A stretch of 12,158 nt of DNA from Pseudomonadota bacterium (GCA_023413605.1 JAEZPL010000296.1:1-12158), one strand, 5' to 3'. Shown: positions 1 to 7,285, numbered from the stretch's first letter. Numbers and translations: made by a program. The notes: generated from the sequence alone by a model not told the origin.

Positions 1-357
1 GTCCCCCAGCGCGAAGCGCATCAGCGACCGCATGCGCGCCGTGCGCCGGTGAACGTCGCGCCCGGCAACGAGGAAGCAGCGCCGGCACAGCCTTTGCGGT
101 TCGCCGGCCGCCTGCGCGGCGCGGGTCCGCCGGTACAGGCCGACGACGCTGCGCGAGGTGCGGACCCCGGCGTAATCCACCACGTCGGGCCAGGGCGCGG
201 GGTCGCCGTCCGCCCCGAACCAGCGGCCATCGGGCGAGAGCCAGCGGCCATCGGGAAGACAGCGCAGCGTGTGCCCGTGGGGCCGGCCGCAATGTTCGCA
301 GCAACGGGCGTCGGGCAGCGCGGGATGTTCAGCGTGGAGGTCGGTGTGGCGGGCCAT
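1..357 (-). CDS. Partial small protein with two CxxC pairs (zinc-ribbon-like), function unknown
   Basis: Open reading frame of 119 codons from an ATG at 357 that stays open to the left edge, so the C-terminus is missing. An in-frame TGA lies about eight codons upstream of the ATG, which limits the start. Third codon positions are strongly G/C, as in real genes here. The protein has Cys20-x2-Cys23 in a CEHCGRPHGH context (with Cys19 and Cys33 nearby) and a second pair Cys91-x2-Cys94 (CRRC). This is the usual spacing pattern of a four-cysteine zinc-binding fold. Between them is a seven-residue tandem repeat (PDGRWLS, PDGRWFG). The end seen so far is arginine-rich. I do not recognise the family. 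A small nucleic-acid-binding or structural zinc protein is possible, but that is inference. It has no visible link to the nic genes. No convincing Shine-Dalgarno sequence precedes the ATG. Confidence 0.55.
   Translation of the reverse strand, partial: MARHTDLHAEHPALPDARCCEHCGRPHGHTLRCLPDGRWLSPDGRWFGADGDPAPWPDVVDYAGVRTSRSVVGLYRRTRAAQAAGEPQRLCRRCFLVAGRDVHRRTARMRSLMRFALGD
220..255. repeat. 15-bp direct repeat, 21-bp period, inside the CxxC protein gene
   Basis: The sequence CCAGCGGCCATCGGG occurs at 220-234 and again at 241-255. The 21-bp period equals seven codons, so the reading frame is kept and the protein carries PDGRW twice. This looks like an in-frame tandem duplication. Copy number could vary between strains, which is inference. 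Confidence 0.7.
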
Positions 358-687
358 TCGGACCAGATGTTGCGGCGATCAGCAGAACCGGCACCGATTC
401 TAGCGCACCCGAGTCGCCATGGGAATCCCCCGTGAAGGCTCCAAAGTGCCAAACCGTTCGATCTATGCATTTTCTTTCCGGAATAGCCGTTCAGGAGGCT
501 GGAATTCCGGTCCGTCATTGCCACAACGCCGACAAGGGGTCTTCAGGGAAGAACCCCGGTCGGAATTTGTTGCGCTGATGGCTCGGATCCCAAGAAGACA
601 CAACCCAAACGCCCCGTTCCGTCCTACTCTTCTTGCAGCCCGACCGCCGGTCGGGTGCGCCGGCCCAATCTTGCTGCGAGCAGTTTC
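358..687. other. Intergenic region between two divergent small genes
   Basis: About 330 bp without a credible gene. The reading frames crossing it lack the codon bias of the neighbours. It is less GC-rich than its surroundings, so it probably holds the divergent promoters of the two small genes, but I see no good -35/-10 pair. Two inverted repeats are visible: CCGGAAT (478-484) with ATTCCGG (504-510), and the hairpin CCCGACC (639-645), loop GCC, GGTCGGG (649-655). The second lies just before the 84-aa gene and is not followed by a T tract, so it is not a typical terminator. Confidence 0.5.
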
Positions 688-942
688 ATGGCCACAGAGC
701 TTCATCGTTTCGAGGTTCGTTTGATTGCGCCGACCGACACCGTCGGTCTTGTTCCAGCACAAGTCCGCGTCCGCGCCGATGCGGCCGCCTCCGCCTTCGG
801 CAACGCCGTCCGCTCCACCGGCCGCGCCGACATAATGATCCGCGGCCGTTCCTCCACCGGCGTGCTCGTGGAAACCACCGATGCCGGCCACGACTTCCTG
901 AGCACCATGCCCCAGGTCGTCACCATCACATCGCCTATCTGA
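688..942 (+). CDS. Hypothetical 84-residue protein
   Basis: Reading frame from ATG at 688 to TGA at 940-942. Codon use becomes strongly G/C-ending after the first 25 codons, and the gene is closed by a strong terminator hairpin 25 bp downstream. Both support a real gene. An upstream in-frame GTG at 655 would add 11 residues, but it lies in a hairpin and has no better ribosome site. The ATG is preferred, though its own Shine-Dalgarno sequence is weak. The protein is soluble, with no membrane segment, signal peptide or cysteine. It starts MATELHRFEVRLIAPTD and has alternating hydrophobic residues (FEVRLIA, AQVRVRA, PQVVTITS) that suggest a small beta-rich fold. I do not recognise a family. It converges on nicB and is probably unrelated to nicotinate metabolism. 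Confidence 0.6.
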   Translation: MATELHRFEVRLIAPTDTVGLVPAQVRVRADAAASAFGNAVRSTGRADIMIRGRSSTGVLVETTDAGHDFLSTMPQVVTITSPI

Positions 943-967
943 CAAACACTTCCGCTTGAAGCAGAGC

Positions 968-1005
968 GGCCGGAACGGGGGCCTCCCGTTCCGGCCTGTT
1001 TTTTT
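968..1005 (+). terminator. Rho-independent terminator between the 84-aa gene and nicB
   Basis: A perfect 12-bp stem, GGCCGGAACGGG (968-979) with CCCGTTCCGGCC (985-996), has a five-base loop and is followed by TG and seven T at 999-1005. This is a textbook intrinsic terminator for the plus-strand small gene. The nicB stop codon (TAA, minus strand, 1006-1004) lies inside the T tract. The same stem therefore also forms right after the nicB stop, although the minus strand has no T run beyond it. It may still protect the nicB mRNA end or terminate weakly. Confidence 0.88.
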
Positions 1006-4000
1006 AGTGTGTGCCGGGATTCGCCCGCGCCGCGGCGACCGCGGATTCCAGGCTTTCCCAGGCCGGCTTGTCCGGCGCGAAACGGTGGCGCAGGTAGGCC
1101 AGCAGGTCGGCGGTCTGCCGGTTCGACAGGCTGTCCTTGAAGGCCGGCATGTAGCCCAGGTCGCGGGTGGCCGGCTGGGCGATGCCGTGCAGGATCACGC
1201 GCGCCAGATTGTCGGGCGTGTCGCTGTGGACGTTGGTGTTGACGCCCATGGAGGGGCTGACCCCGAACAGCACCGGCCCGGTCCCGTCGCTGTGGCAGGC
1301 CTTGCAGGAGCCGTTGAAGATGCGCTCCCCGTTGCTGAGCGACGCCGTGGTCGGGACCGGCGAAGTTGTCGCGGCCACAGGCTGGGCCGCCGACGCCTCG
1401 GCTCCGGTGCCCAGCGAGGCGAGGTAGACGGCCATGGCGCGCACGTCCGCCTCCGGCAGGGTGGACAGCTCCTTGACCACGGCGGTCATCGGGCCGGCGG
1501 CGACGCCGTGCCGGTCGGAGAAGCCGGTGCGCAGATACTGGAACAGGTCGTCCTCCGTCCAGGGCTTCGGCGCCTTGGACAGGGCGTTCAGTGCCGGCGC
1601 TTCCCAGCCGTCCACCACGCCGCCCGCGAGGTAGGCGGTGCCCGTCTTCTCCGCGCCCAGGGCATTGCGCGGCGAGTGGCAGGCGGAGCAGTGGCCGAGG
1701 CCGTTGACCAGATAGGCGCCCCGGTTCCATTCGGCGTTTTTCTGCGGGTCGGGCTGGTGCTTGGTCCGGTTCAGGAACAGCGCGTTCCAGCCGGCCAGCA
1801 GCGGGCGCTGGTTGAAGGGGAAGGCCATCTCGGGCTCCGGCGCCCGGCTGCTCACAGGGGCTTGGGCCATCAGGTAGGCGTAGAGCGCCTGCATGTCGCC
1901 TTCGCTGATGTTCTGGAAGGCGGTGTAGGGAAAGGCGGGGTAAAGGTGCCGGCCGTCGCGGCTGATCCCCTGGCGCATGGCCCGGTCGAAGGCGGCGAAG
2001 GACCAGGTGCCGATGCCGGTGTCCGGGTCGGGCGTGATGTTGGTGCTGTAGACTTTGCCGAACGGAGTTTCGAAGGCCAAGCCCCCGGCGTTCACCGCCC
2101 CATTCGCGGTGGTGTGGCAGACGGCGCAGTCGCCGGCCGCCGCCAACTGGCGCCCCCGCTCGATGGTCGCGGCGGACCATGTGTCGGCGGACGGTCTCGC
2201 GATGGGCGCGATTTCCGCCCGGAAGGGCAGCGCCGTCGCCGCCACGCCCAGCAGCGCGCCGCACAGCCCGGCGATGGAGCCGGTCAGCCATTTCGAGAAC
2301 TTGCGCCCGCCCTTCGGCGGCTCCGCGGGCGGCGAAACGCTGGGATCGGACGGGCCATTGGAGGGGCCGTGCAGGGCCTCCCGCATGCGCTCGGCGGTGA
2401 TGGGCAGTTCGCGGAAACGGATGCCGGTGGCGTCGAAGATGGCGTTGGCGATGGCCGCGGCACTCGGCACCGCCGCGGACTCGCCGGAGCCCAGCGGCGG
2501 TTCCGTTTCGCGCGGGATCATCAGCACGTCGATGTCCGGCACTTCCGGGAAGGTCAGGATCGGGTAACCGCCCCACTCCTTGCTGGCGACCACCGAGTCC
2601 TCGAAGGCCACCTGCTCCTTCAGCACGCGGCTGGTGGACTGGATGACGTTGCCGTGGATCTGATGGCGCACGCCGTCCGGGTTGATCATCTGGCCGGCGT
2701 CGTGGCCGACCACCACGCGGGTCACGGCGATGTCGCCGGTCCGCTTGTCGATCGACACGTCGGCGACCCAGGCCGCCCAGGCGGCGCCGAATCCGGGGAA
2801 CTTGCTGTGGATGTAGCGCGCGTAGGCGAATCCGCGCCCGCGCAGCACGTCTCCGTCCGGCGGAGTCTGCTGCGGGGCCGTGCGCGGCTCCCACCCCGCG
2901 CGCTCGGCCACCGCCTTGATCAGGTCGGCGGCACGCTCGTCGCGCAGGTGGCGCAGGCGGAACTCCACCGGGTCAACACCCGCCGCGAAGGCCAGTTCGT
3001 CGATGTAGGACTCGTGCGCGAAGGAGTTGGGCAGGGCCGACACGCCGCGCATCCACGAGGCCCGCACGATGGGCGCCATGTCGTTGATGACGACGCGCAT
3101 GTGGTCGTAGTCGTAGGGCGGGATGGAGGTGCGGTCGCCCATCTCGAACACCGCCCCAATCGGATCGACCCGCCCGGTCAGCAGCAGCGCCAGCGTCGGC
3201 GCGCCGTTGGACGGGTAGCTGGTGGCGAAGTCGTAGCCGGCGACGGTCCCGTCGGCGTTCAGCCCGCCGTCCACCTCCATCAGCTGCGCGGTGCCCTTCG
3301 GCTCCCACACATGCTCCTGCTCGCGGGTCAGCTGCACGCGCACCGGGCGGCCCACGGCGCGGGACAGCAGCACGGCGTCGGCGGCCACGTCGTCGGCGCA
3401 GTTGCGGCCATAGCAGCCCGCCGCCTCCATGCGGATGATCTCGACGCGCTCCTCCGCCCATTCCAGCAGCCATGCGATGTCGGCGCGCAGCAGGTGCGGG
3501 TTCTGGGTGCCGGACCAGACCTTGACGCGCTCGTCGTTGCAGTCCGCGACCGCGCAGGACGGGCCGATGGATCCGTGCATCTGGTACGGCCAGACGTAGG
3601 TGCGCTTCATGCGCTGGCTGGCCCCGGCGATGGCCGCGTCCACGTTGCCCTTGTCCAGCACCTTGCGCGGCGAGCTTGGGTTGTCGCGCAGCGCCTGGGC
3701 GAGGTCGGACAGGTCCGGCAGCTTCTGCGTCCAGGGCTTCCAGGTGACCTTCAACTCCCGCGCGGCCTTGATCGCCTGCTCCTCCCGCTCGGCCACCACG
3801 CCGACGAAGTCGCGGATGACGACCACCCCGACCACGCCGGGGATGTGCGCGATGGAGGACTCGTCCACGCCCACAAGGCTGTTGCCGACGAACTCGCCGC
3901 TGTCGATGCCGGCGTAGGGCGGGCGGACAACCCGGCCGTGCAGCATGCCGGGCACGCGCACGTCGTGCACATAGGTGAACTCGCCCGTCGCCTTGGCCGG

Positions 4001-4603
4001 AATGTCCACCCGCAGCGCGGCGCGGCCGACCAGCTTGTAATCCTCCGCCTTCTTCAGCGGGGCGGTGCCGGAGATGCGGATCTGGAAATGCTGCCCCTGG
4101 ACCAGCTCGGCGTAGGAGATGCGGCGGTTGCCCTCCCCGGCGACCACCACGCCCTCCTCCACCCGCAACTCCTCGACGGGCACGCCGAAGAGTTCGGCGG
4201 CGCGTTGCAGGAGGAAGCGGCGCGCCTCCGCGGCGGCGTTGCGCAGCGGAACCGCGGAGATCTGGATGGTCGCGCTGGCGATGGTGGCGCCCTGGTTCGG
4301 CGCGCGCTCCGTATCGCCCAGCACCATGCGGACCTGCTCCATCGACAGGTCCAGCTCGTCCGCGACGATCTGGGTCAGCGCCGTGCGGATGCCGGTGCCG
4401 AGGTCCACATGGCCGTTGAAGGCGTAGACCGCCCCGTCCTCGCAGACGGCGATGAACAGCGCCAGTTCCTTGGGCTTCGGCGCCGGCGTGCCGCCCTTGG
4501 GCACGAGGCCGGGCGGGGGCTGGATGTCGTCGACGATCAGCAGCACGCCGCTCGACCGCAGCAGCTCGTCGCGGGTCGGCGTCGGGTGGGGGGTCTTGGT
4601 CAT
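1004..4603 (-). CDS. nicB: Nicotinate dehydrogenase large subunit, molybdopterin domain fused to tri-heme cytochrome c (NicB)
   Basis: Catalytic subunit of nicotinate hydroxylase (EC 1.17.2.1), converting nicotinate to 6-hydroxynicotinate. The protein has 1199 residues, close to the roughly 1190 of P. putida NicB. Residues 1 to about 735 form a xanthine-dehydrogenase-family molybdopterin domain, with an early cofactor motif GHVDLGTG (64-71) and the signature GSGESAAVPSAAAIANA, whose Glu708 is the expected catalytic base. A Pro/Ser-rich linker leads to GGRKFSKW and one hydrophobic helix at about 773-795. Three c-type heme sites follow: CAVCH (826-830), CSACH (972-976) and CKACH (1100-1104). 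Electrons should pass from Mo through the NicA iron-sulfur clusters to these hemes and then the respiratory chain. I chose the ATG at 4603, 16 bp after the nicA stop, because the longer frame overlaps the end of nicA and adds unrelated residues. NicA lies directly upstream. Cytochrome maturation and Mo-cofactor genes must lie elsewhere. Confidence 0.95.
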   Translation of the reverse strand: MTKTPHPTPTRDELLRSSGVLLIVDDIQPPPGLVPKGGTPAPKPKELALFIAVCEDGAVYAFNGHVDLGTGIRTALTQIVADELDLSMEQVRMVLGDTERAPNQGATIASATIQISAVPLRNAAAEARRFLLQRAAELFGVPVEELRVEEGVVVAGEGNRRISYAELVQGQHFQIRISGTAPLKKAEDYKLVGRAALRVDIPAKATGEFTYVHDVRVPGMLHGRVVRPPYAGIDSGEFVGNSLVGVDESSIAHIPGVVGVVVIRDFVGVVAEREEQAIKAARELKVTWKPWTQKLPDLSDLAQALRDNPSSPRKVLDKGNVDAAIAGASQRMKRTYVWPYQMHGSIGPSCAVADCNDERVKVWSGTQNPHLLRADIAWLLEWAEERVEIIRMEAAGCYGRNCADDVAADAVLLSRAVGRPVRVQLTREQEHVWEPKGTAQLMEVDGGLNADGTVAGYDFATSYPSNGAPTLALLLTGRVDPIGAVFEMGDRTSIPPYDYDHMRVVINDMAPIVRASWMRGVSALPNSFAHESYIDELAFAAGVDPVEFRLRHLRDERAADLIKAVAERAGWEPRTAPQQTPPDGDVLRGRGFAYARYIHSKFPGFGAAWAAWVADVSIDKRTGDIAVTRVVVGHDAGQMINPDGVRHQIHGNVIQSTSRVLKEQVAFEDSVVASKEWGGYPILTFPEVPDIDVLMIPRETEPPLGSGESAAVPSAAAIANAIFDATGIRFRELPITAERMREALHGPSNGPSDPSVSPPAEPPKGGRKFSKWLTGSIAGLCGALLGVAATALPFRAEIAPIARPSADTWSAATIERGRQLAAAGDCAVCHTTANGAVNAGGLAFETPFGKVYSTNITPDPDTGIGTWSFAAFDRAMRQGISRDGRHLYPAFPYTAFQNISEGDMQALYAYLMAQAPVSSRAPEPEMAFPFNQRPLLAGWNALFLNRTKHQPDPQKNAEWNRGAYLVNGLGHCSACHSPRNALGAEKTGTAYLAGGVVDGWEAPALNALSKAPKPWTEDDLFQYLRTGFSDRHGVAAGPMTAVVKELSTLPEADVRAMAVYLASLGTGAEASAAQPVAATTSPVPTTASLSNGERIFNGSCKACHSDGTGPVLFGVSPSMGVNTNVHSDTPDNLARVILHGIAQPATRDLGYMPAFKDSLSNRQTADLLAYLRHRFAPDKPAWESLESAVAAARANPGTH

Positions 4604-4619
4604 GATGCGGTCCACAGGC

Positions 4620-5087
4620 TCAACGGGTGCCGCGCGCGGCACGCTGCACGGCGCGCAGGATTTCGACATGGGTGCCGCAGCGGCACAGGTTGCCGGACAG
4701 GGCGCGGCGGATGTCGTCCAGGCTGGGGTTGGGGTTGCGGTCCAGCAGCGCCTTGGCGGTCATGATCATGCCGTTCATGCAATAGCCGCACTGGGCGGCC
4801 TGCTCGGCGATGAAGGCCTGCTGCACCGGGTGCGGCTCGGTGGAAGACCCCAGCCCTTCCAGCGTCACGACCTCCCGCCCTTCCGCCCCGGCCAGCGGGA
4901 TCACGCAGGACCGCGCGGCCACGCCGTCCATGATGACCGTGCAGGCCCCGCATTCGCCGAGGCCGCAGCCGTATTTCGGGCCGTTCAACTGGAGGTCGTT
5001 GCGCAGGATGTAGAGAAGCGGCGTGTCGGCCATCGCCGTCACCTGGACGTCGCCGCCGTTGACCTTCAGGGACACAGTCTTTTCCAT
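4620..5087 (-). CDS. nicA: Nicotinate dehydrogenase small [2Fe-2S] subunit (NicA)
   Basis: Electron-transfer subunit of nicotinate hydroxylase, 155 residues, the usual size for this family. The N-terminal plant-ferredoxin-type domain binds one [2Fe-2S] cluster through Cys41, Cys46, Cys49 and Cys61 (CGLGECGAC followed by C). The C-terminal helical domain binds the second through Cys100, Cys103, Cys135 and Cys137 (CGYC, then CRCG). All eight ligands are present. The ATG at 5087 is chosen because a strong GGAGGAG ribosome site sits five bases before it and because MEKTVSLKVNG begins the ferredoxin fold directly. A longer frame reaching 5159 adds a low-complexity stretch. There is no Tat signal, so assembly in the cytoplasm is expected. 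It is followed after 16 bp by nicB, certainly as one transcript, and lies 123 bp downstream of nicR on the same strand. Confidence 0.95.
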   Translation of the reverse strand: MEKTVSLKVNGGDVQVTAMADTPLLYILRNDLQLNGPKYGCGLGECGACTVIMDGVAARSCVIPLAGAEGREVVTLEGLGSSTEPHPVQQAFIAEQAAQCGYCMNGMIMTAKALLDRNPNPSLDDIRRALSGNLCRCGTHVEILRAVQRAARGTR

Positions 5088-5091
5088 AACG

Positions 5092-5098
5092 CTCCTCC
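5092..5098 (-). promoter_or_regulatory. Ribosome binding site of nicA
   Basis: The minus strand reads GGAGGAG, then four bases, then ATG at 5087. This near-ideal Shine-Dalgarno sequence decides the nicA start against the in-frame start at 5159. Confidence 0.8.
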
Positions 5099-5210
5099 GC
5101 ACCGGCAATCCGCCGCGCGCCGGCCTTGTCCAGGCCCTTATGCTTGCCGTTTGGGGCATTTTGATCGACGCCGCCGGCCCGGATTCAGGCGCGGCGGGTT
5201 CAACGGGACA

Positions 5211-5693
5211 TCACTCGTCCCCGTCCTGCTCGATCATCTTGCGCAGGACGAAGGTGATCGCCAGCCGCTCCGCCGGGTTCAGGCTGCCCATGGTCAGTTC
5301 GCTGATCGTCCTGGCGCAGGGGACCATGTCCTCCAGCACCCGCCAGCCCGCGTCGGTCAGGCTGTTGATGACCTTGCGGCGGTCGTGCGGGTCGGAGGTC
5401 TGTTCGATCAGCCCCCGCGCCTTCAGCCGTTCCACGATGCCCCGGATGGTGGCCTGGTCCACGGCGGTGGCCTTGACCAGCTCCGTCAGGGAACTCGGAC
5501 CGTTGTCGCGGATGGCGCAGAGCGTCACGAACTGCACGGCGGTCAGTTGCGGATCGCAGGCGTTGCGCTGGAAGATCGCGAGGTGCCGCTGGTAGGCCTT
5601 GCGCAGCAAATGCCCGATCTGGTCGGAAAAGACGTAGTCGTCCGGCGCTGCGTTCGGGTTGCTGTTGAGGTCTGGCGGCGGATCTGACGGCAT
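5211..5693 (-). CDS. nicR: MarR-family repressor of nicotinate degradation (NicR)
   Basis: 160-residue winged-helix regulator. The segment DDYVFSDQIGHLLRKAYQRH (18-37) is the N-terminal dimerisation helix typical of NicR and Bordetella BpsR. The helix-turn-helix follows at about 67-95 (LTELVKATAVDQATIRGIVERL), then the wing with DPHDRRK (101-107), and a C-terminal dimerisation helix. In P. putida NicR represses the nicC and nicX transcription units and is released by 6-hydroxynicotinate. The same role is inferred here from its position among the genes. The ATG at 5693 is preferred: the frame stays open to 5921, but that extension reads through an intergenic palindromic repeat and has no MarR character. 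No strong Shine-Dalgarno sequence is visible, which could mean low expression. It sits 327 bp after nicX and 123 bp before nicA on the same strand. Confidence 0.9.
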   Translation of the reverse strand: MPSDPPPDLNSNPNAAPDDYVFSDQIGHLLRKAYQRHLAIFQRNACDPQLTAVQFVTLCAIRDNGPSSLTELVKATAVDQATIRGIVERLKARGLIEQTSDPHDRRKVINSLTDAGWRVLEDMVPCARTISELTMGSLNPAERLAITFVLRKMIEQDGDE

Positions 5694-5849
5694 TGCGGAC
5701 AACTTCTGAACGATCGTGGTTGGCGTTGGAACCGATGGAGCGCCCGATGCTCCCGCCCGGGCCGAAGGAAACGGAGGCCGCCGCATCTCCGCTGAAAACG
5801 ATAGCAGCGGCAGGATGGGCTGAGAAGGGCTGGCCGGAACCACTCTCAT

Positions 5850-5891
5850 AGCCCCTCTCCCTTGAGGGGAGAGGGATTGGGGTGAGGGTGA
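5850..5891 (+). repeat. Palindromic intergenic repeat, copy 1
   Basis: CCCTCTCCC (5853-5861) and GGGAGAGGG (5867-5875) form a 9-bp stem with a five-base loop, followed by the tail ATTGGGGTGAGGGTGA. Short repeats of this type are scattered through many high-GC proteobacterial genomes. From memory and the presence of a second copy nearby, I treat this as a dispersed repeat rather than a gene-specific element. Confidence 0.75.
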
Positions 5892-5943
5892 AACGCCAGC
5901 AGTAGCAGAACGGAAATTCATATCCGCCCTTCCGGGCGTAAAT

Positions 5944-5989
5944 TCCCCTCATCCCAACCCTTCTCCCCCAAGGGGAGAAGGGCTTTTCC
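5944..5989 (-). repeat. Palindromic intergenic repeat, copy 2, inverted
   Basis: CCCTTCTCCCC (5958-5968) and GGGGAGAAGGG (5972-5982) form an 11-bp stem with a CAA loop. Read on the minus strand, the stem is followed by TTGGGATGAGGGGAA, matching the tail of copy 1 (TTGGGGTGAGGG). The two copies therefore face each other, stem outward and tail inward. Read on the plus strand, the stem is followed by C and TTTT. On the minus strand, where nicX transcription arrives, there is no T tract. Confidence 0.75.
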
Positions 5990-6020
5990 AACGAAGTCGC
6001 CAACAGCCCCCGTTCCTCCA

Positions 6021-7073
6021 TCACGGCGCGCGCGAGGCTTCCGGGGCCACCACGTCGCCGGCCAGCACGACCGGCTCGCCGTCCAGGCTGATGTCGCAGC
6101 CGCGCAGCGGGATGTCCATGTGGCAGGGCGTCTTGCGGCTGCCGCCGACCTCGGTGTTGGGGCCGGTGGAGAACAGGAAGTTGCCGTAGAAGGCGCGGGC
6201 GTCCATGCACATGCCGTCGTTCTTGTCGTGCAGGCCCATGGCCGTCCACTGCGCCCGCGGCTGAAGGCCCCAGCCGATGTGGGAGATGCCGTAGACCTCC
6301 GGATCCTTGAAGTAGGCCATGTAGTCGCGCAGGTACTCGGCCTCGAACCCGCCGTGGATGCGGCGGATGAAGCCCTCTTCGATCTCCAGCGTGATCTTCT
6401 CGCGGGTGTAGGTTTTGAAGGGCAGCAGGATGTCGCCGACGTCCAGCACCAGCGTGCCTTCCGCACTGCCCTCGTCCGGCCAGGAGAAGAGGAAGCCGCT
6501 CGGCCAGTGGTCCCAGCGCCCCGGCTCGTCGGCGAATCCGTATTCGGTCACCGTGGGGTACTGGCCCAGCTTGGCGCGGAAATCCGAACCGGCCTTGGAC
6601 GTGACGGAGATGGAGCGTGCACGCTGCAACCGCTCGGCCGCCGCATTGACCCGCGCCTTGTCCTCCTCGGTCGGCAGCATGCGCGCCAGAACTTCCGGGG
6701 GCTCGACCGCCAGAAGGATGCGGGTGCCGGTCTTCAGGATCTGCTCCTGCTCCGGCGAATGCAGCAGCATCATGGTGTCGACGATCAGATCCGCCGCCTC
6801 CAGCGCGCGCTGGGCGGCGAGGTTGCCGGTCAGCGGCGTGTCGCCGCAATAGGCGGTCATGTCCAGCCCCATCGCCTTGGGGTGGTTGAAGGCCGGCAGT
6901 TCCACGCCGAAGACCTTGGCCCCCAGCCGCTGCGCCGCGTCCATGGCGGCCTTGGCGATGCGCGGGTTGGAATAATCGCTCTTCAGCACCGCGACGCTTT
7001 GCGTGGCGTCCACCTTGGACAGCGTCAGCACGCGCTCGAACATGTGCGTCAGTTCGAAATCGCTAACGGGCAT
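6021..7073 (-). CDS. nicX: 2,5-dihydroxypyridine 5,6-dioxygenase (NicX)
   Basis: Non-heme iron ring-cleaving dioxygenase (EC 1.13.11.9) that opens 2,5-dihydroxypyridine to N-formylmaleamate in the cytoplasm. It has 350 residues, the same length I recall for P. putida NicX. The C-terminal part has His265 (SHIGWGL), His318 and Asp320 (CHMDIPLRG), matching in number and spacing the iron ligands reported for P. putida NicX. The fold belongs to the small family with leucine-aminopeptidase-like C-terminal domains, not to the extradiol or intradiol dioxygenases. The start is set by ATG at 7073 with GGGAGAG about six bases upstream. It is the first gene of the minus-strand arm, diverging from nicC across a 398-bp control region, and would be co-transcribed with nicR if the repeat-bearing gap does not terminate transcription. 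Confidence 0.95.
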   Translation of the reverse strand: MPVSDFELTHMFERVLTLSKVDATQSVAVLKSDYSNPRIAKAAMDAAQRLGAKVFGVELPAFNHPKAMGLDMTAYCGDTPLTGNLAAQRALEAADLIVDTMMLLHSPEQEQILKTGTRILLAVEPPEVLARMLPTEEDKARVNAAAERLQRARSISVTSKAGSDFRAKLGQYPTVTEYGFADEPGRWDHWPSGFLFSWPDEGSAEGTLVLDVGDILLPFKTYTREKITLEIEEGFIRRIHGGFEAEYLRDYMAYFKDPEVYGISHIGWGLQPRAQWTAMGLHDKNDGMCMDARAFYGNFLFSTGPNTEVGGSRKTPCHMDIPLRGCDISLDGEPVVLAGDVVAPEASRAP

Positions 7074-7285
7074 TTGGTCTCTCCCTTGGCACGAAAGTCG
7101 GTCTTTTCGCGATGAATCAGCACAAACGTATGAGCTGCGCCGTCGGTTATTAAGAGCGGATAATCACAATCAGTGTAGGGGATTGCGTTCCAGCCGGCGA
7201 CGGGCCAAGCTGGACGAGGCAGCCCCAATGCTTCGGAAAAGCAATTATATTTCAGTGCATTAAACGCCCATCCGGCTTCGTTACG

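Larger units (their letters stand above)
5694..6020. other. nicX-nicR intergenic region carrying palindromic repeats
   Basis: This 327-bp gap contains no credible gene. Its central part (about 5850-5990) consists of two copies of a palindromic repeat in opposite orientation, listed separately, with a small hairpin CGCCC (5925-5929), loop TTCC, GGGCG (5934-5938) between them. The nicR promoter, if it has its own, would lie at about 5694-5840 on the minus strand, but I cannot name convincing -35/-10 boxes. Confidence 0.55.

Noticed and set aside
702..2894. A 730-codon minus-strand frame crossing the end of nicB and the terminator
   Set aside because: It overlaps the well-supported heme region of nicB in another frame, has an Arg-rich low-complexity translation, and runs through the intrinsic terminator and the 84-aa gene.
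956..4765. A 1269-codon open frame on the plus strand opposite nicB
   Set aside because: It is the antisense shadow of nicB and nicA: Arg/Gly/Val/His-rich, without domain structure, and produced by the G/C third-position bias of the real genes.
5694..5921. N-terminal extension of NicR by 76 residues
   Set aside because: It translates one of the palindromic repeats and a Pro/Ser-rich stretch with no MarR similarity.
5200..6849. A 549-codon minus-strand frame that could join nicX and nicR into one fusion
   Set aside because: It reads both genes out of frame and runs through the palindromic repeats; the correct frames give intact NicX and NicR.
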